Assembly (NCBI GenBank): GCA_027490055.1
Contig: JAIXYV010000036.1
Coordinates: 1-53,172 of the forward strand
Length of the DNA: 53,172 nt
DNA from: Bacteroidota bacterium
GTDB lineage: Bacteria; Bacteroidota; Bacteroidia; NS11-12g; UBA955
Direction: 5' to 3'
How positions within the stretch are numbered: the stretch's first letter is position 1; each line of letters begins with the position of its first letter. Of the stretch, positions 8,959 to 16,261 are shown piece after piece. Made by a program: the position numbers and the translations under genes. The notes under the pieces were generated by a model that was given only the letters and a program-made list of their open reading frames with translations, searched no databases and was not told the DNA's origin.

Positions 8959-9177
8959 TTACTCTTCAGTCTTTTTCTTGGTGGTTTTTTTAGCCGCAGC
9001 TGGTTTGGCCGCTGCTGGCTTAGCTGCTTTTGGAGCAGCTTTTTCTTTTTTAGGTTTTGCCTCATTTGTCGCAGAAGCGGCTTTTGCCTTCGCTAATAAA
9101 CTCGGTCTCGGACGGCTTACACCATAACTTCCAGATCTGATTTTACCTTTTTTTGATTTTTTGTCTCCTCTTCCCAT
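8959..9177 (-). CDS. 30S ribosomal protein Thx family, with long Ala/Lys/Pro tail
   Basis: The N-terminus MGRGDKKSKKGKI-RSGSYGVSRPR is the signature of the Bacteroidetes form of Thx, a tiny basic peptide that packs into the head of the 30S subunit. The true start is the ATG at 9177, eight codons in from the ORF-track start. Family members are often close to 30-50 residues; here about 40 further residues follow, made of repeated AKPAAAK / KAAPKAAK units ending KKTTKKKTEE, a low-complexity basic tail like that of histone H1-like proteins. A TTG-N20-TAGATTTG promoter lies upstream and a strong terminator downstream, so it is a single-gene unit. Confidence 0.85.
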   Translation of the reverse strand: MGRGDKKSKKGKIRSGSYGVSRPRPSLLAKAKAASATNEAKPKKEKAAPKAAKPAAAKPAAAKKTTKKKTEE

Positions 9178-9195
9178 AATTAATGTTATTTTTAG

Positions 9196-9203
9196 CAAAT
9201 CTA
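9196..9203 (-). promoter_or_regulatory. -7 box TAGATTTG of the Thx gene
   Basis: Exact TAnnTTTG on the minus strand with a TTG about 20 bases further upstream, close to the Bacteroidetes TTG-N19-TAnnTTTG consensus. It is the best complete promoter in the window and lies 18 bases before the ATG. Confidence 0.65.
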
Positions 9204-9314
9204 TAGGAATTTTAAGTATTTAACAATAGTTTAATAATCCACACTGTCCATTCTTTCGTCTATCAAACTTTGCTAACTCCCGCTTTTATCCTTTATTTGC
9301 ATACATCTAAGCCG

Positions 9315-10751
9315 GTGAGAAAAACATTCCTTAAAAATTTAATTCTGCTTCAGGGTCTCAACCTGATCATTAAACCTTTTTGGCTACTGGTCATCGATCG
9401 CAAAGCTCAGATCCTTCTCGGTCCGTCTTACGCACAATACTACATCGTTTTTAACCTGGCAGTTGTTCTAAATATTCTCCTCGATATTGGTATCCAAAGT
9501 TTTAGTAATACCGGTGTAGCGGCAGATAAACAGTTTTTTAAAGTTAACTTTAAACAAATTGTTCTGGCAAAACTCTTCCTGTCTTTACTCTACTTCGCCG
9601 CAGTCATGGGTGTGGGTCTCAACTCAGGCATGGGAGCCAAACTTCTGCTCATCATCGCAATCAACCAAATCCTTACTTCCTTTGTCCTGTACTTCAGAAC
9701 CAATATCAATGGTCTGCATTTCTATACTATAGATAGCATCCTGTCTGTTAGTGATAAATTCTTTGGTATTCTCTTCTGTATCGCTTTGTTCTATTCTGAT
9801 ATGATCGATGTCTTCTGGTTTGCCTACGCTCAGTTAAGCGCAACTGTCATATCTTTCCTGATTGCCTTAGTCCTCAACATTAAATATTACAGACAAATAG
9901 AACGATCGGATAATCTTGCTACTTTTAGTTTTAAAGGCCTGCTCCTTAAAAGTCTGCCCTTCGCTCTGCTCTTTGCCCTCATGGGCTTCTATACCCGAAT
10001 GGATGTTTTAATGATGAACTGGCTTCTGCCTGATGCGGTTTTCCATTGTGGTATCTATGCTCAGAGTTTCAGATTCCTCGATGCTGCAGCCATGTTCGCT
10101 ATGCTGTTTTCGGGACTCCTTTTGCCGATGTACGCGCGACTGCTAAGCGCCAGGGAGGATGTCAGACCGCTCTCAAATTTAGCGTCTACCGTTCTCGCTC
10201 TGGTGTCCATCACAGTTGCCTCAAGCGCTGTCTTTTTCGGCGAAGACCTCTTGTACTATATGTATAAAATTAACGATGTCGAACAATTGAGATTGTCGGC
10301 CTCTGTCTTCGGGAATATCATGCTGGCCTTCATTCCTATGAGTCTAATTTTTGTTTTTAGTACCCTTCTAACAGCCAAACGGGATTTGCTTTACCTCAAT
10401 ATTTTTGCCGCAGCTGCTCTAATCTGTAACCTGGTGCTTAACCTGATTCTTATTCCGAAATACCAGTCATTCGGCGCGTCTGTAAGTTCTCTATGTACCC
10501 AAAGTTTATTCGCTTTGCTCTGTATTGGTCGCTGTTTTTACTTGTTTAAATTTAAATTGACGATGAAAGAGTCTTTGAAATTTGCTGTGTTTATCGGCGC
10601 TCTTACTGGCCTGAGTTTCGTGGTGAAAAGTTTGCAAAGTCTCGAACTCGTTCTTTTAACTTTCGGAGCGGGAGCAGTACTAATCGCATTTGCTGTTAAA
10701 ATCATCGATTGGCGTCAATTGTTGATCACTTTTAAGCGACCATCACAATAA
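9315..10751 (+). CDS. Polysaccharide flippase (Wzx/MATE-like)
   Basis: Integral membrane protein of about 478 residues with some 12-14 hydrophobic helices, of the polysaccharide biosynthesis/MOP flippase type. Recognisable parts are the amphipathic N-terminus RKTFLKNLILLQGLNLIIKP, the YTRMDVLMMNWLLPD segment in the middle, and the C-terminal NLILIPKYQSFGASVSSL, a hallmark of the family. It should flip lipid-linked glycan units across the inner membrane. The ORF track starts at TTG 9270, but the GTG at 9315 gives a more typical N-terminus; the choice is uncertain. It is followed by wzz- and wzy-like genes, which supports the role. Confidence 0.85.
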   Translation: MRKTFLKNLILLQGLNLIIKPFWLLVIDRKAQILLGPSYAQYYIVFNLAVVLNILLDIGIQSFSNTGVAADKQFFKVNFKQIVLAKLFLSLLYFAAVMGVGLNSGMGAKLLLIIAINQILTSFVLYFRTNINGLHFYTIDSILSVSDKFFGILFCIALFYSDMIDVFWFAYAQLSATVISFLIALVLNIKYYRQIERSDNLATFSFKGLLLKSLPFALLFALMGFYTRMDVLMMNWLLPDAVFHCGIYAQSFRFLDAAAMFAMLFSGLLLPMYARLLSAREDVRPLSNLASTVLALVSITVASSAVFFGEDLLYYMYKINDVEQLRLSASVFGNIMLAFIPMSLIFVFSTLLTAKRDLLYLNIFAAAALICNLVLNLILIPKYQSFGASVSSLCTQSLFALLCIGRCFYLFKFKLTMKESLKFAVFIGALTGLSFVVKSLQSLELVLLTFGAGAVLIAFAVKIIDWRQLLITFKRPSQ

Positions 10752-10793
10752 AATTAATAGGATTTAGTTAGTCGCATAAGTGCACAAAATCAC

Positions 10794-10801
10794 TATTTTT
10801 G
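10794..10801 (+). promoter_or_regulatory. -7 box TATTTTTG before Wzz-like gene
   Basis: Exact TAnnTTTG match in the 78-base gap after the flippase, 28 bases before the ATG at 10830; it could give the Wzz-polymerase pair its own start of transcription. Confidence 0.5.
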
Positions 10802-10829
10802 CACCTTATATTAAAAAAATCTTTATTTA

Positions 10830-11852
10830 ATGCAGAATTCGTTTGAAGAAATAGGAAATGGTCTTATCACTTTTAAAGATGTGGTGGCCTTGTTCTCTAG
10901 GTGGAGAAAGCAACTGATTATTCTTGGTGTCTTGTCGGTAATTGTTTCATCGGTGGTGTCTTACATGATTACTCCGAAATATCAGTCTACTGTTATTTTT
11001 TATCCAACAACCAACAATTCCATCAGTAATGCACTCCTGACAGATCTTAATCAACGTCAGAAAGATCCTCTTGAATTCGGTGAAGAGGAAGAGGCTGAAA
11101 AAGCATTGCAGATTTTACAATCAAGTAAGTTGACCGAGAGACTGGTGCGCAATTACAAATTGATGGAGCACTATAAAATCGATCCGAATAGCAGCATGAA
11201 GAAAATGAAACTGGCCAATAAAATCGGTTCAAACTTTAGCTTCAGTCGCACGCGCTACCTGTCTATCCGTGTAGATGTATTAGATGAGGATCCTAAGAAA
11301 GCGGCTGAAATGGCGAATGGTATTCTGGATCTGTACGACTCTATCAAAAATGAAATTCAACTCGAAGTGGCTGTGCCGGCGCTGGACATCGTAAAACGTC
11401 AGATGCAGGCCAAAGAAAATGAAGTGAACAATATCAAAACTGAACTTTATAAATTGGGTACCGAGGGTGTAACTAACTACGAAGAACAATCTCGTGCGCT
11501 TGCCGAAGAAATGTATAAAGCCCGTGCCAAAGGGGATATGAGAAGGGTAGACGACCTGATGGTTCAGCAGAAAACCCTCGTTCAGTTTGGTGGTCAGTTT
11601 ACTGCTCTAACAGAAACCCTTCAACTCGAACTCGATAAGTTATCCGACCTGAAAGCGAAATACGAACGCGCCGAAGTGGATGTGAAAGAAACTCTGAAAA
11701 ATAAATTCACTGTTAGTGCCGCCGATGTGGCAGAACAAAGAGCCTATCCAGTAAGAAAACTAATTGTTCTGGTAACGCTTATCTGTACCATCCTGGCTTC
11801 TGCTGTTTTCTTTGCTATCTACGAAAAACTCAAAAAGCCTGCTCAAGCTTGA
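10830..11852 (+). CDS. Chain-length determinant protein (Wzz/GumC-like)
   Basis: A 340-residue inner-membrane polysaccharide co-polymerase. The N-terminal part has a transmembrane segment (LIILGVLSVIVSSVVSYMI) followed by TPKYQSTVIFYPTT, the usual Wzz entry into the periplasm; a long helical periplasmic domain with coiled-coil character follows (residues about 185-290), and a second membrane helix near 305-330 (LIVLVTLICTILASAVFFAI). There is a Pro just before the last helix (RAYPVRK), as in the family. No C-terminal tyrosine kinase domain is present. It sets the length of the glycan built by the polymerase encoded next, whose TTG start overlaps this stop by four bases. Confidence 0.88.
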   Translation: MQNSFEEIGNGLITFKDVVALFSRWRKQLIILGVLSVIVSSVVSYMITPKYQSTVIFYPTTNNSISNALLTDLNQRQKDPLEFGEEEEAEKALQILQSSKLTERLVRNYKLMEHYKIDPNSSMKKMKLANKIGSNFSFSRTRYLSIRVDVLDEDPKKAAEMANGILDLYDSIKNEIQLEVAVPALDIVKRQMQAKENEVNNIKTELYKLGTEGVTNYEEQSRALAEEMYKARAKGDMRRVDDLMVQQKTLVQFGGQFTALTETLQLELDKLSDLKAKYERAEVDVKETLKNKFTVSAADVAEQRAYPVRKLIVLVTLICTILASAVFFAIYEKLKKPAQA

Positions 11853-13315
11853 TCTTCGAACCGGTCATACTGGAAAAGAAAGACTATAAATACATCTACC
11901 TAGCCTCTGTGATAGGTATAGGACTAGGTTTGCTTAGCAGTGTCCTCGAATTATATGTCCTTGCCCTAATTCCTCTGGCTATCGGGATGGTGTTTCTTTG
12001 CTATTACAAACCTGCCTTCTATGCTTTGCTGATTTGCTTCATGGTGCCACTATCGATTTTTTTCGATGATGTGGGTGGTGGATTCGGATTGTCTTTGCCA
12101 ACCGAACCAATGATTTGGCTGCTGTTTATCATGTATCTCTACAAAAGTCTGATCAATGGTAAATTCGATACCCGTTTAATGAAAATGCCTCTTGTGGCTT
12201 TTATTCTGATTAATTTGATTTGGATGACCATTAGTGCTTTTGCCAGCACTATGCCTTTTGTGTCGCTCAAATATCTTTTGGCCAGATTCTGGTTTGTGAC
12301 AGTTTTCTTTTTCTTTCTGCTCAATATTTTTAGTAATCAAACTTACATAAGGCGTTTCCTAAGCTATATGCTTTACGGCACTTTTATAGTCGTGGCATTT
12401 ACCCTGTTTAAACATGCCGGCGAAGGTTTCTCAAGAGGCTGGGGCTATGCCATTATGAAGCCTTTCTTTGGCGATCATACCATCTATTCGGCTTATATCT
12501 CTTTCTTTGTTCCAGTGGCGATCATGTTTGCCGCTCGTGGTAACTGGTTTAAGTTTTCTATTTTACATCGAAGTGTCTTTGCTTTGATTGCTTTAGTACT
12601 AATTGTAGGCATCATCTTTTCGTATACCCGTGCTTCGTGGATCAGTTTAATTGCAGCTTTTGCCTTCTACCAGGCGATGCGCTTTAAAGTGAAATTCAAA
12701 CACCTGATGCTGGTACTTTCTCTGGTGGCTTTTGTTGGTTTTATCAAACAAGATCAGATCTTATACAGTCTGGAAAGTAATAAACAGGGTAGTGCCGATG
12801 ATTTGGAATCGCATGCTCAGTCGGTTTCTAATATCACTACAGATCCTTCAAATCTGGAACGAATGAACAGATGGCATTGCGCTATTCTGATGTTCAAAGA
12901 AAAACCAGTCTTTGGGTTCGGTCCAGGTACCTACACCTTCCAATATGCACCTTTTCAGCGACCAGAGGATTTAACTTTAATTAGTACCAATAGCGGCGAC
13001 TTAGGGAACACACATTCAGAGTATTTTAATGCACTCTCAGAAATGGGTTTAATTGGCTTTATTACCTGGTTAGGTGTCTTTCTGGCATCTGTATTTACTG
13101 GAATGCAAATCGTCTACGATGAAAGTAAGGAGCCCTGGAAACGCTCTATGGCAAAGGCTTTGCTGCTGGGACTAATAACCTATTATGTCCATGCCTTCCT
13201 CAATAACTTCAGTGATTTTGATAAGATTGCCGCTCCTCTCTGGGGCTTTATGGCGGTGTTGGTCGCGCTGAAATATTACCACTACGACGAAAAAGGCAGA
13301 GCTTACCCTGTATAA
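11849..13315 (+). CDS. O-antigen ligase / polymerase family protein (Wzy-like)
   Basis: A 488-residue membrane protein with about 11-12 helices and a large periplasmic loop (about residues 305-400) that contains the Wzy_C/WaaL signature: MNRWHCAILMFKEKPVFGFGPGTY followed by NTHSEYFNALSEMGLIGF. The ligase/polymerase family uses conserved Arg and His residues of this loop (here the R of the NRWH group and H of NTHSEY). It joins or polymerises undecaprenyl-linked glycan on the periplasmic side. The start is a TTG in the TTGA overlap with the Wzz gene, indicating translational coupling. The stop lies in a GC-rich repeat (13311-13337). Confidence 0.87.
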   Translation: MIFEPVILEKKDYKYIYLASVIGIGLGLLSSVLELYVLALIPLAIGMVFLCYYKPAFYALLICFMVPLSIFFDDVGGGFGLSLPTEPMIWLLFIMYLYKSLINGKFDTRLMKMPLVAFILINLIWMTISAFASTMPFVSLKYLLARFWFVTVFFFFLLNIFSNQTYIRRFLSYMLYGTFIVVAFTLFKHAGEGFSRGWGYAIMKPFFGDHTIYSAYISFFVPVAIMFAARGNWFKFSILHRSVFALIALVLIVGIIFSYTRASWISLIAAFAFYQAMRFKVKFKHLMLVLSLVAFVGFIKQDQILYSLESNKQGSADDLESHAQSVSNITTDPSNLERMNRWHCAILMFKEKPVFGFGPGTYTFQYAPFQRPEDLTLISTNSGDLGNTHSEYFNALSEMGLIGFITWLGVFLASVFTGMQIVYDESKEPWKRSMAKALLLGLITYYVHAFLNNFSDFDKIAAPLWGFMAVLVALKYYHYDEKGRAYPV

Positions 13316-13337
13316 CCTTCGTACCCGCGGTCCACGG
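13311..13337. repeat. Dispersed GC-rich repeat, copy 1
   Basis: The 27 bases beginning TATAACCTTCGTACCCGCGG recur at 15861 with two mismatches, sharing an uninterrupted ACCCGCGGTCCACGG. The copy starts inside the last codons of the polymerase gene. It is much richer in G+C than the surrounding spacers. Confidence 0.75.
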
Positions 13338-13376
13338 TCAACCCACACCTCCGGTCCACAATCAACCCACACCAGC
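13329..13376. repeat. Two tandem 24-bp GGTCCAC repeats
   Basis: GGTCCACGGTCAACCCACACC and GGTCCACAATCAACCCACACC stand in tandem with a 24-base period, differing at two positions in the shared 21 bases. Read on the minus strand they spell the WVDRGP / WVDCGP pattern that occurs in spurious ORFs of Bacteroidetes intergenic repeats. A related GCGG/CCGC-rich stretch continues to about 13440. Confidence 0.75.
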
Positions 13377-13453
13377 GGTGTTGAACAATCATTAATCGGA
13401 TACGGTTTCCATTGGTAAGCCGGTGCCAGCGGTGCCGGGAAATACAACGAGAA

Positions 13454-14030
13454 TTAAAATCTCGAAAATAGTACTTTCAAATGTTTCCGTTTTAATGATT
13501 TGTTTTTAGAGGTGTAACTAATAAAATCATACTTTTTTTCTCTCATCCACTTGCCACCCATTAAAGAGCCTGATTGTTTATACACCTTTACGGATACAGC
13601 CATGATGCCCAGTCCTGCCAAGGCATTCAGCGCTGGGTTGGCGTCCTGCGACTTGTAAAAAAAGTAATTGATGCCTATCGCCATGGTAATGCTACCCGCC
13701 AATATGCCCAAATAGCCTTTTAATACATAAGAAGGTTTTTGCTATTCTGATTCTATATATGTCATTTACATTTAATGTATCAGTTCGCAAAGTCGAAACA
13801 TTATGAATCTTTACAATACTATCATTGATGAAATACAATTTCCCCTGATGGTATTTGCCTTGTTTATCGTATAACCTAATTCTGGCCGATTCTTTAATGA
13901 TATGCGAGGATTGACGACCTGTTTTTGAAAGAATGATAAGGTAGCGGTGAGCCGTGTCGTTGCTTATGCCCTGAGCATAACCATTCCATGCGCCTACTAA
14001 TAAAAACAACAAGAGGAATGGTCTTAACAT
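13454..14030 (-). pseudogene. Small signal-peptide membrane protein split by a frameshift
   Basis: Two overlapping ORFs look like halves of one protein. The upstream half (14030 to 13692) has a signal peptide (MLRPFLLLFLLVGAWNGYAQ) and a short beta domain ending NDIYRIRIAKTF before drifting off frame. The downstream half (to 13454) reads SYVLKGYLGILAGSITMAIG..., then a second hydrophobic stretch and GGKWMREKKYDF. Removing one A from the five-A run (T tract 13736-13740) joins them into RIRIAKPSYVLKGYLGILAG, giving a protein of about 190 residues. The joined form resembles small Bacteroidetes proteins that combine an SP, a 'resistance-to-change-of-state' beta domain and two helices ending with a GKKW-type motif (from memory). 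It may be a true pseudogene, a sequencing error in a homopolymer, or a phase-variable site. Confidence 0.6.
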
Positions 14031-14091
14031 ACTATTAATAACATTCCTCTTGGGCTGGCCCCCAAATGGGAACCGCTTTTTATTAATGAGT

Positions 14092-15093
14092 TTACAAGGC
14101 TTTTATAATATCCTCCAATTGTTGATTGGTGCAGGGTGTTAAAGCTGTATTGCTGAAATCTACTAATGTGTCATCAGTAAATGTTATCTCAAGCACTGCG
14201 TAGGCCAGATCGTCATCTCCGGGACCAGTTTGCTTGTAGACCAGTATTTTCGCTGTTTCATTTAGTGGTAAGGAATACCCTGTTTTTAGTACGCCTTCAC
14301 TATTGTCCCAGTAACACCAGGCGCAACTGTTATAGTTCTTAAATAATAGTAATGCTGTGCTGTTGGTGTCTTTACAATGTCCTGGCAGTTTTATTCTGAA
14401 TTTGGAAATGATGGTTTTGAATTTGTTCATTTCGCGGTCGATATTGCAATAGCCAAATTTAAAATAGTTGAACTGCGCAAAATACTTGGTTCTTTGTCCT
14501 CCTCCCTGAACAGTGTCTTTTACTTGTTCAATAGGCACCGAATCCTGCTTCACCCAGTCAATTTTATTAAAACTGTCATCAAGATTTGGTTCGCCATTCC
14601 AGAAGTCCATAGCCTCGTTGCCTGCATTTGCTTTAGGAATGAAAATCTGAAAAGTAGATCCTGATTTCAATTTTAATTCTTCGCCATTCTGTCTCGGCAT
14701 AATGTAAAACATACCGCCCGACTCTAACAGGGCATTGCCTGAAGTAACAGTGATACCAGAAAATAGCATATCCGCTTTGTTCATGTACTCTCTTAGCTCT
14801 ACCGTAACATTCCCTGTCACTGCGCTACCATTCTGGTGTACCAAGGAACTCGGAGCAAAATAAAATTTAGAACCCTTAGCCCCGGTTATCAAAGCACCCA
14901 ATGTATTGTCAAAGGTGAAACTTTGAGACGTGGGCTTTGCACTGGCAAAGGTGTTTAATGGATTGAGCTTACTGCCCTTACTGCCGCCAGAGGTGTTATT
15001 GACGATAACGGTGGTGCGGTCTTTTTTACAGCTGGCAAGTGTTACTAAACCTGCGGCTATAACAGCGGTGAATAAATAATGTGATAGTTTCAT
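14092..15093 (-). CDS. Hypothetical lipoprotein (Bacteroidetes envelope family)
   Basis: A 333-residue protein with lipoprotein signal MKLSHYLFTAVIAAGLVTLASC-KKD. Residues about 55-155 resemble a domain seen in many Bacteroidetes lipoproteins: a strand-rich part with KFYFAPSSLV, then VTGNVTVELREYMNKADML, then ALLESGGMFYIM and GEELKLKSGSTFQIFIP. The C-terminal half is Cys-containing (CNIDRE, CKDTNS, CAWCYWDNSEG) and has no match I know. It is 12 bases downstream of the barrel gene at 15106 and 61 bases upstream of the frameshifted membrane protein, so the three probably form an operon. No function can be given. Confidence 0.8.
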   Translation of the reverse strand: MKLSHYLFTAVIAAGLVTLASCKKDRTTVIVNNTSGGSKGSKLNPLNTFASAKPTSQSFTFDNTLGALITGAKGSKFYFAPSSLVHQNGSAVTGNVTVELREYMNKADMLFSGITVTSGNALLESGGMFYIMPRQNGEELKLKSGSTFQIFIPKANAGNEAMDFWNGEPNLDDSFNKIDWVKQDSVPIEQVKDTVQGGGQRTKYFAQFNYFKFGYCNIDREMNKFKTIISKFRIKLPGHCKDTNSTALLLFKNYNSCAWCYWDNSEGVLKTGYSLPLNETAKILVYKQTGPGDDDLAYAVLEITFTDDTLVDFSNTALTPCTNQQLEDIIKAL

Positions 15094-15105
15094 ATAGTAT
15101 TGTAT

Positions 15106-15762
15106 TTAAAATTCTGTTGGACATTTTCTATATCGGTCTTTACTGTTTCCTTGGATATTGAATCCGAAATTGCAACCTATATAGACTTGATTGATGGGCG
15201 TGTCGTAAATGATTTGCTTGCGACCCGAATAGCGGAGTCCGGTAAATATCTGAAGGAAATTATGCTGCCCTGTTGGTATACGACAGCCAAGTCCGGCTTG
15301 ACCCTGCACTCTGAAATCTGGCCAGTAAGCATTGTCAATGACACGGTTAATAAAAGTTTCTTCGCCCCATCGTCTGAATAAGAGCTGCGGACCGGCAAAG
15401 GCGTATAGTTTGGCGCCTCTGCTGTTTGGATTAAATAAATAATTCAAGCCTAAATCTATTTCGCAGTTGCGGATACTCGCTTCTGTCATTCGTGCATTGC
15501 CTTCCAGATAGTTTAATTGAAACGTACTACGAGACGCCGAAATGGCAGCATCTGCAAACCAATGTTGATTGAATTGCGCAAAGCCATATACACCTATCGC
15601 TACCTGAACTTGCTTACTTGTCTGCCTTTGTAAACTTTGTTCTGAATTGTTATTACTCGAAAAATAATTCAACTCTGTTTTAATACTTCCACCAAGACCG
15701 TATCTCTGAGAATAGACAGTCTGGCTAACCAATAAACCGATTATAACAATGGCGAGTTTCAT
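15106..15762 (-). CDS. Predicted outer-membrane beta-barrel protein
   Basis: A 218-residue protein with a signal peptide (MKLAIVIIGLLVSQTVYSQ) and alternating-hydrophobicity strands typical of small porin-like barrels, for example YGLGGSIKTELNYF, VAIGVYGFAQF, AKLYAFAGPQLLF, FRVQGQAGLGCRI and QVYIGCNFGFNI. There is no terminal aromatic residue (it ends CPTEF, so Phe is in fact last). It is the first gene of a minus-strand unit with the lipoprotein 12 bases downstream, an arrangement that suggests a barrel/lipoprotein pair in the outer membrane. Substrate or role unknown. Confidence 0.75.
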   Translation of the reverse strand: MKLAIVIIGLLVSQTVYSQRYGLGGSIKTELNYFSSNNNSEQSLQRQTSKQVQVAIGVYGFAQFNQHWFADAAISASRSTFQLNYLEGNARMTEASIRNCEIDLGLNYLFNPNSRGAKLYAFAGPQLLFRRWGEETFINRVIDNAYWPDFRVQGQAGLGCRIPTGQHNFLQIFTGLRYSGRKQIIYDTPINQVYIGCNFGFNIQGNSKDRYRKCPTEF

Positions 15763-15860
15763 ACCTCAATAGACTCGGTAAGCCCAAAGAAAGTGACTTG
15801 TCTTGTAGAATTAAAACATAAAACACAGATTGTCAGGGTTTAAAATTTTGATTGAACCAG

Positions 15861-15887
15861 TATAACCGTCGGACCCGCGGTCCACGG
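15861..15887. repeat. Dispersed GC-rich repeat, copy 2
   Basis: TATAACCGTCGGACCCGCGG followed by TCCACGG, matching copy 1 at 13311 with two mismatches in 27. In this copy GGACC-CGC-GGTCC forms a perfect 5-bp stem. The two copies bracket the minus-strand envelope operon in the same orientation. Confidence 0.75.
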
Positions 15888-15904
15888 ACAAAACAATACC
15901 AGGG

Positions 15905-15940
15905 TGAGTCTGTGTGTGAGTCTGAGTTTGAGTTTGAGTG
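15905..15940. repeat. TGAGTY hexamer simple repeat
   Basis: Six in-register hexamers: TGAGTC, TGTGTG, TGAGTC, TGAGTT, TGAGTT, TGAGTG. It is noncoding and lies between copy 2 of the GC-rich repeat and the tRNA terminator. Confidence 0.75.
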
Positions 15941-15949
15941 CGAAGAAAT

Positions 15950-16000
15950 AAAAAAGAGAGATCAAATGCCGCTTTCGCTTACATTCTCACTCTCTTTTTT
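15950..16000. terminator. Terminator hairpin directly after tRNA-Leu
   Basis: An 11-bp perfect inverted repeat AAAAAAGAGAG / CTCTCTTTTTT around a 29-base loop that contains a small GCGAAAGC element. On the minus strand it begins immediately at the encoded CCA end of the tRNA gene and runs into a T tract, so it should terminate the tRNA transcript. Confidence 0.8.
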
Positions 16001-16086
16001 GGTGCCCAGGACCGGAGTCGAACCGGTACGGGGGTGAACCCACAGGTGTTTGAGACCAGCGCGTCTACCAATTCCGCCACCTGGGC
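16000..16086 (-). tRNA. tRNA-Leu (anticodon CAA)
   Basis: The minus strand folds as a class II tRNA: acceptor stem GCCCAGG / CCTGGGC, D arm GGCGGAATTGGTAGACGC, anticodon loop CTCAAAC giving anticodon CAA (reads UUG), a long variable arm with GGG-UUCA-CCC, T arm ACCGG-TTCGACT-CCGGT, discriminator A and an encoded CCA (16000-16002). The long variable arm and A73 fit leucine. The anticodon stem CTGGT / ACCTG has one U-U mismatch at the second pair, which is unusual. The body without CCA is 16003-16086. Confidence 0.93.
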
Positions 16087-16261
16087 ATTACCTTTTTTAA
16101 AGGTCTGCAAAGGTAATTTTTAAAAACAATTCTGCAAATGTTTTTTTATTGGATTAGCTTCTTTTTTTTAGAGCTCAGGTTTTTCAGAAATGCCATCGGT
16201 CTGGGGCAGAGTGTTGACTTTTATCTGATAACTTTTATCCGATTAATACTAATATTGCAAC

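Noticed and set aside
13172-13447. 91-codon minus ORF containing WVDCGP / WVDRGP
   Set aside because: Arises from the tandem GGTCCAC repeats and the polymerase gene's complement; not a gene.
13736-13740. Programmed ribosomal frameshift at the A5 run
   Set aside because: The join needs a +1 shift; there is no slippery heptamer, stop or hairpin of the usual kind, so a mutation or read error is more likely.
15852-16037. 61-codon plus ORF over the repeats and tRNA
   Set aside because: It crosses the GC-rich repeat, hexamer repeat, terminator and tRNA; not coding.
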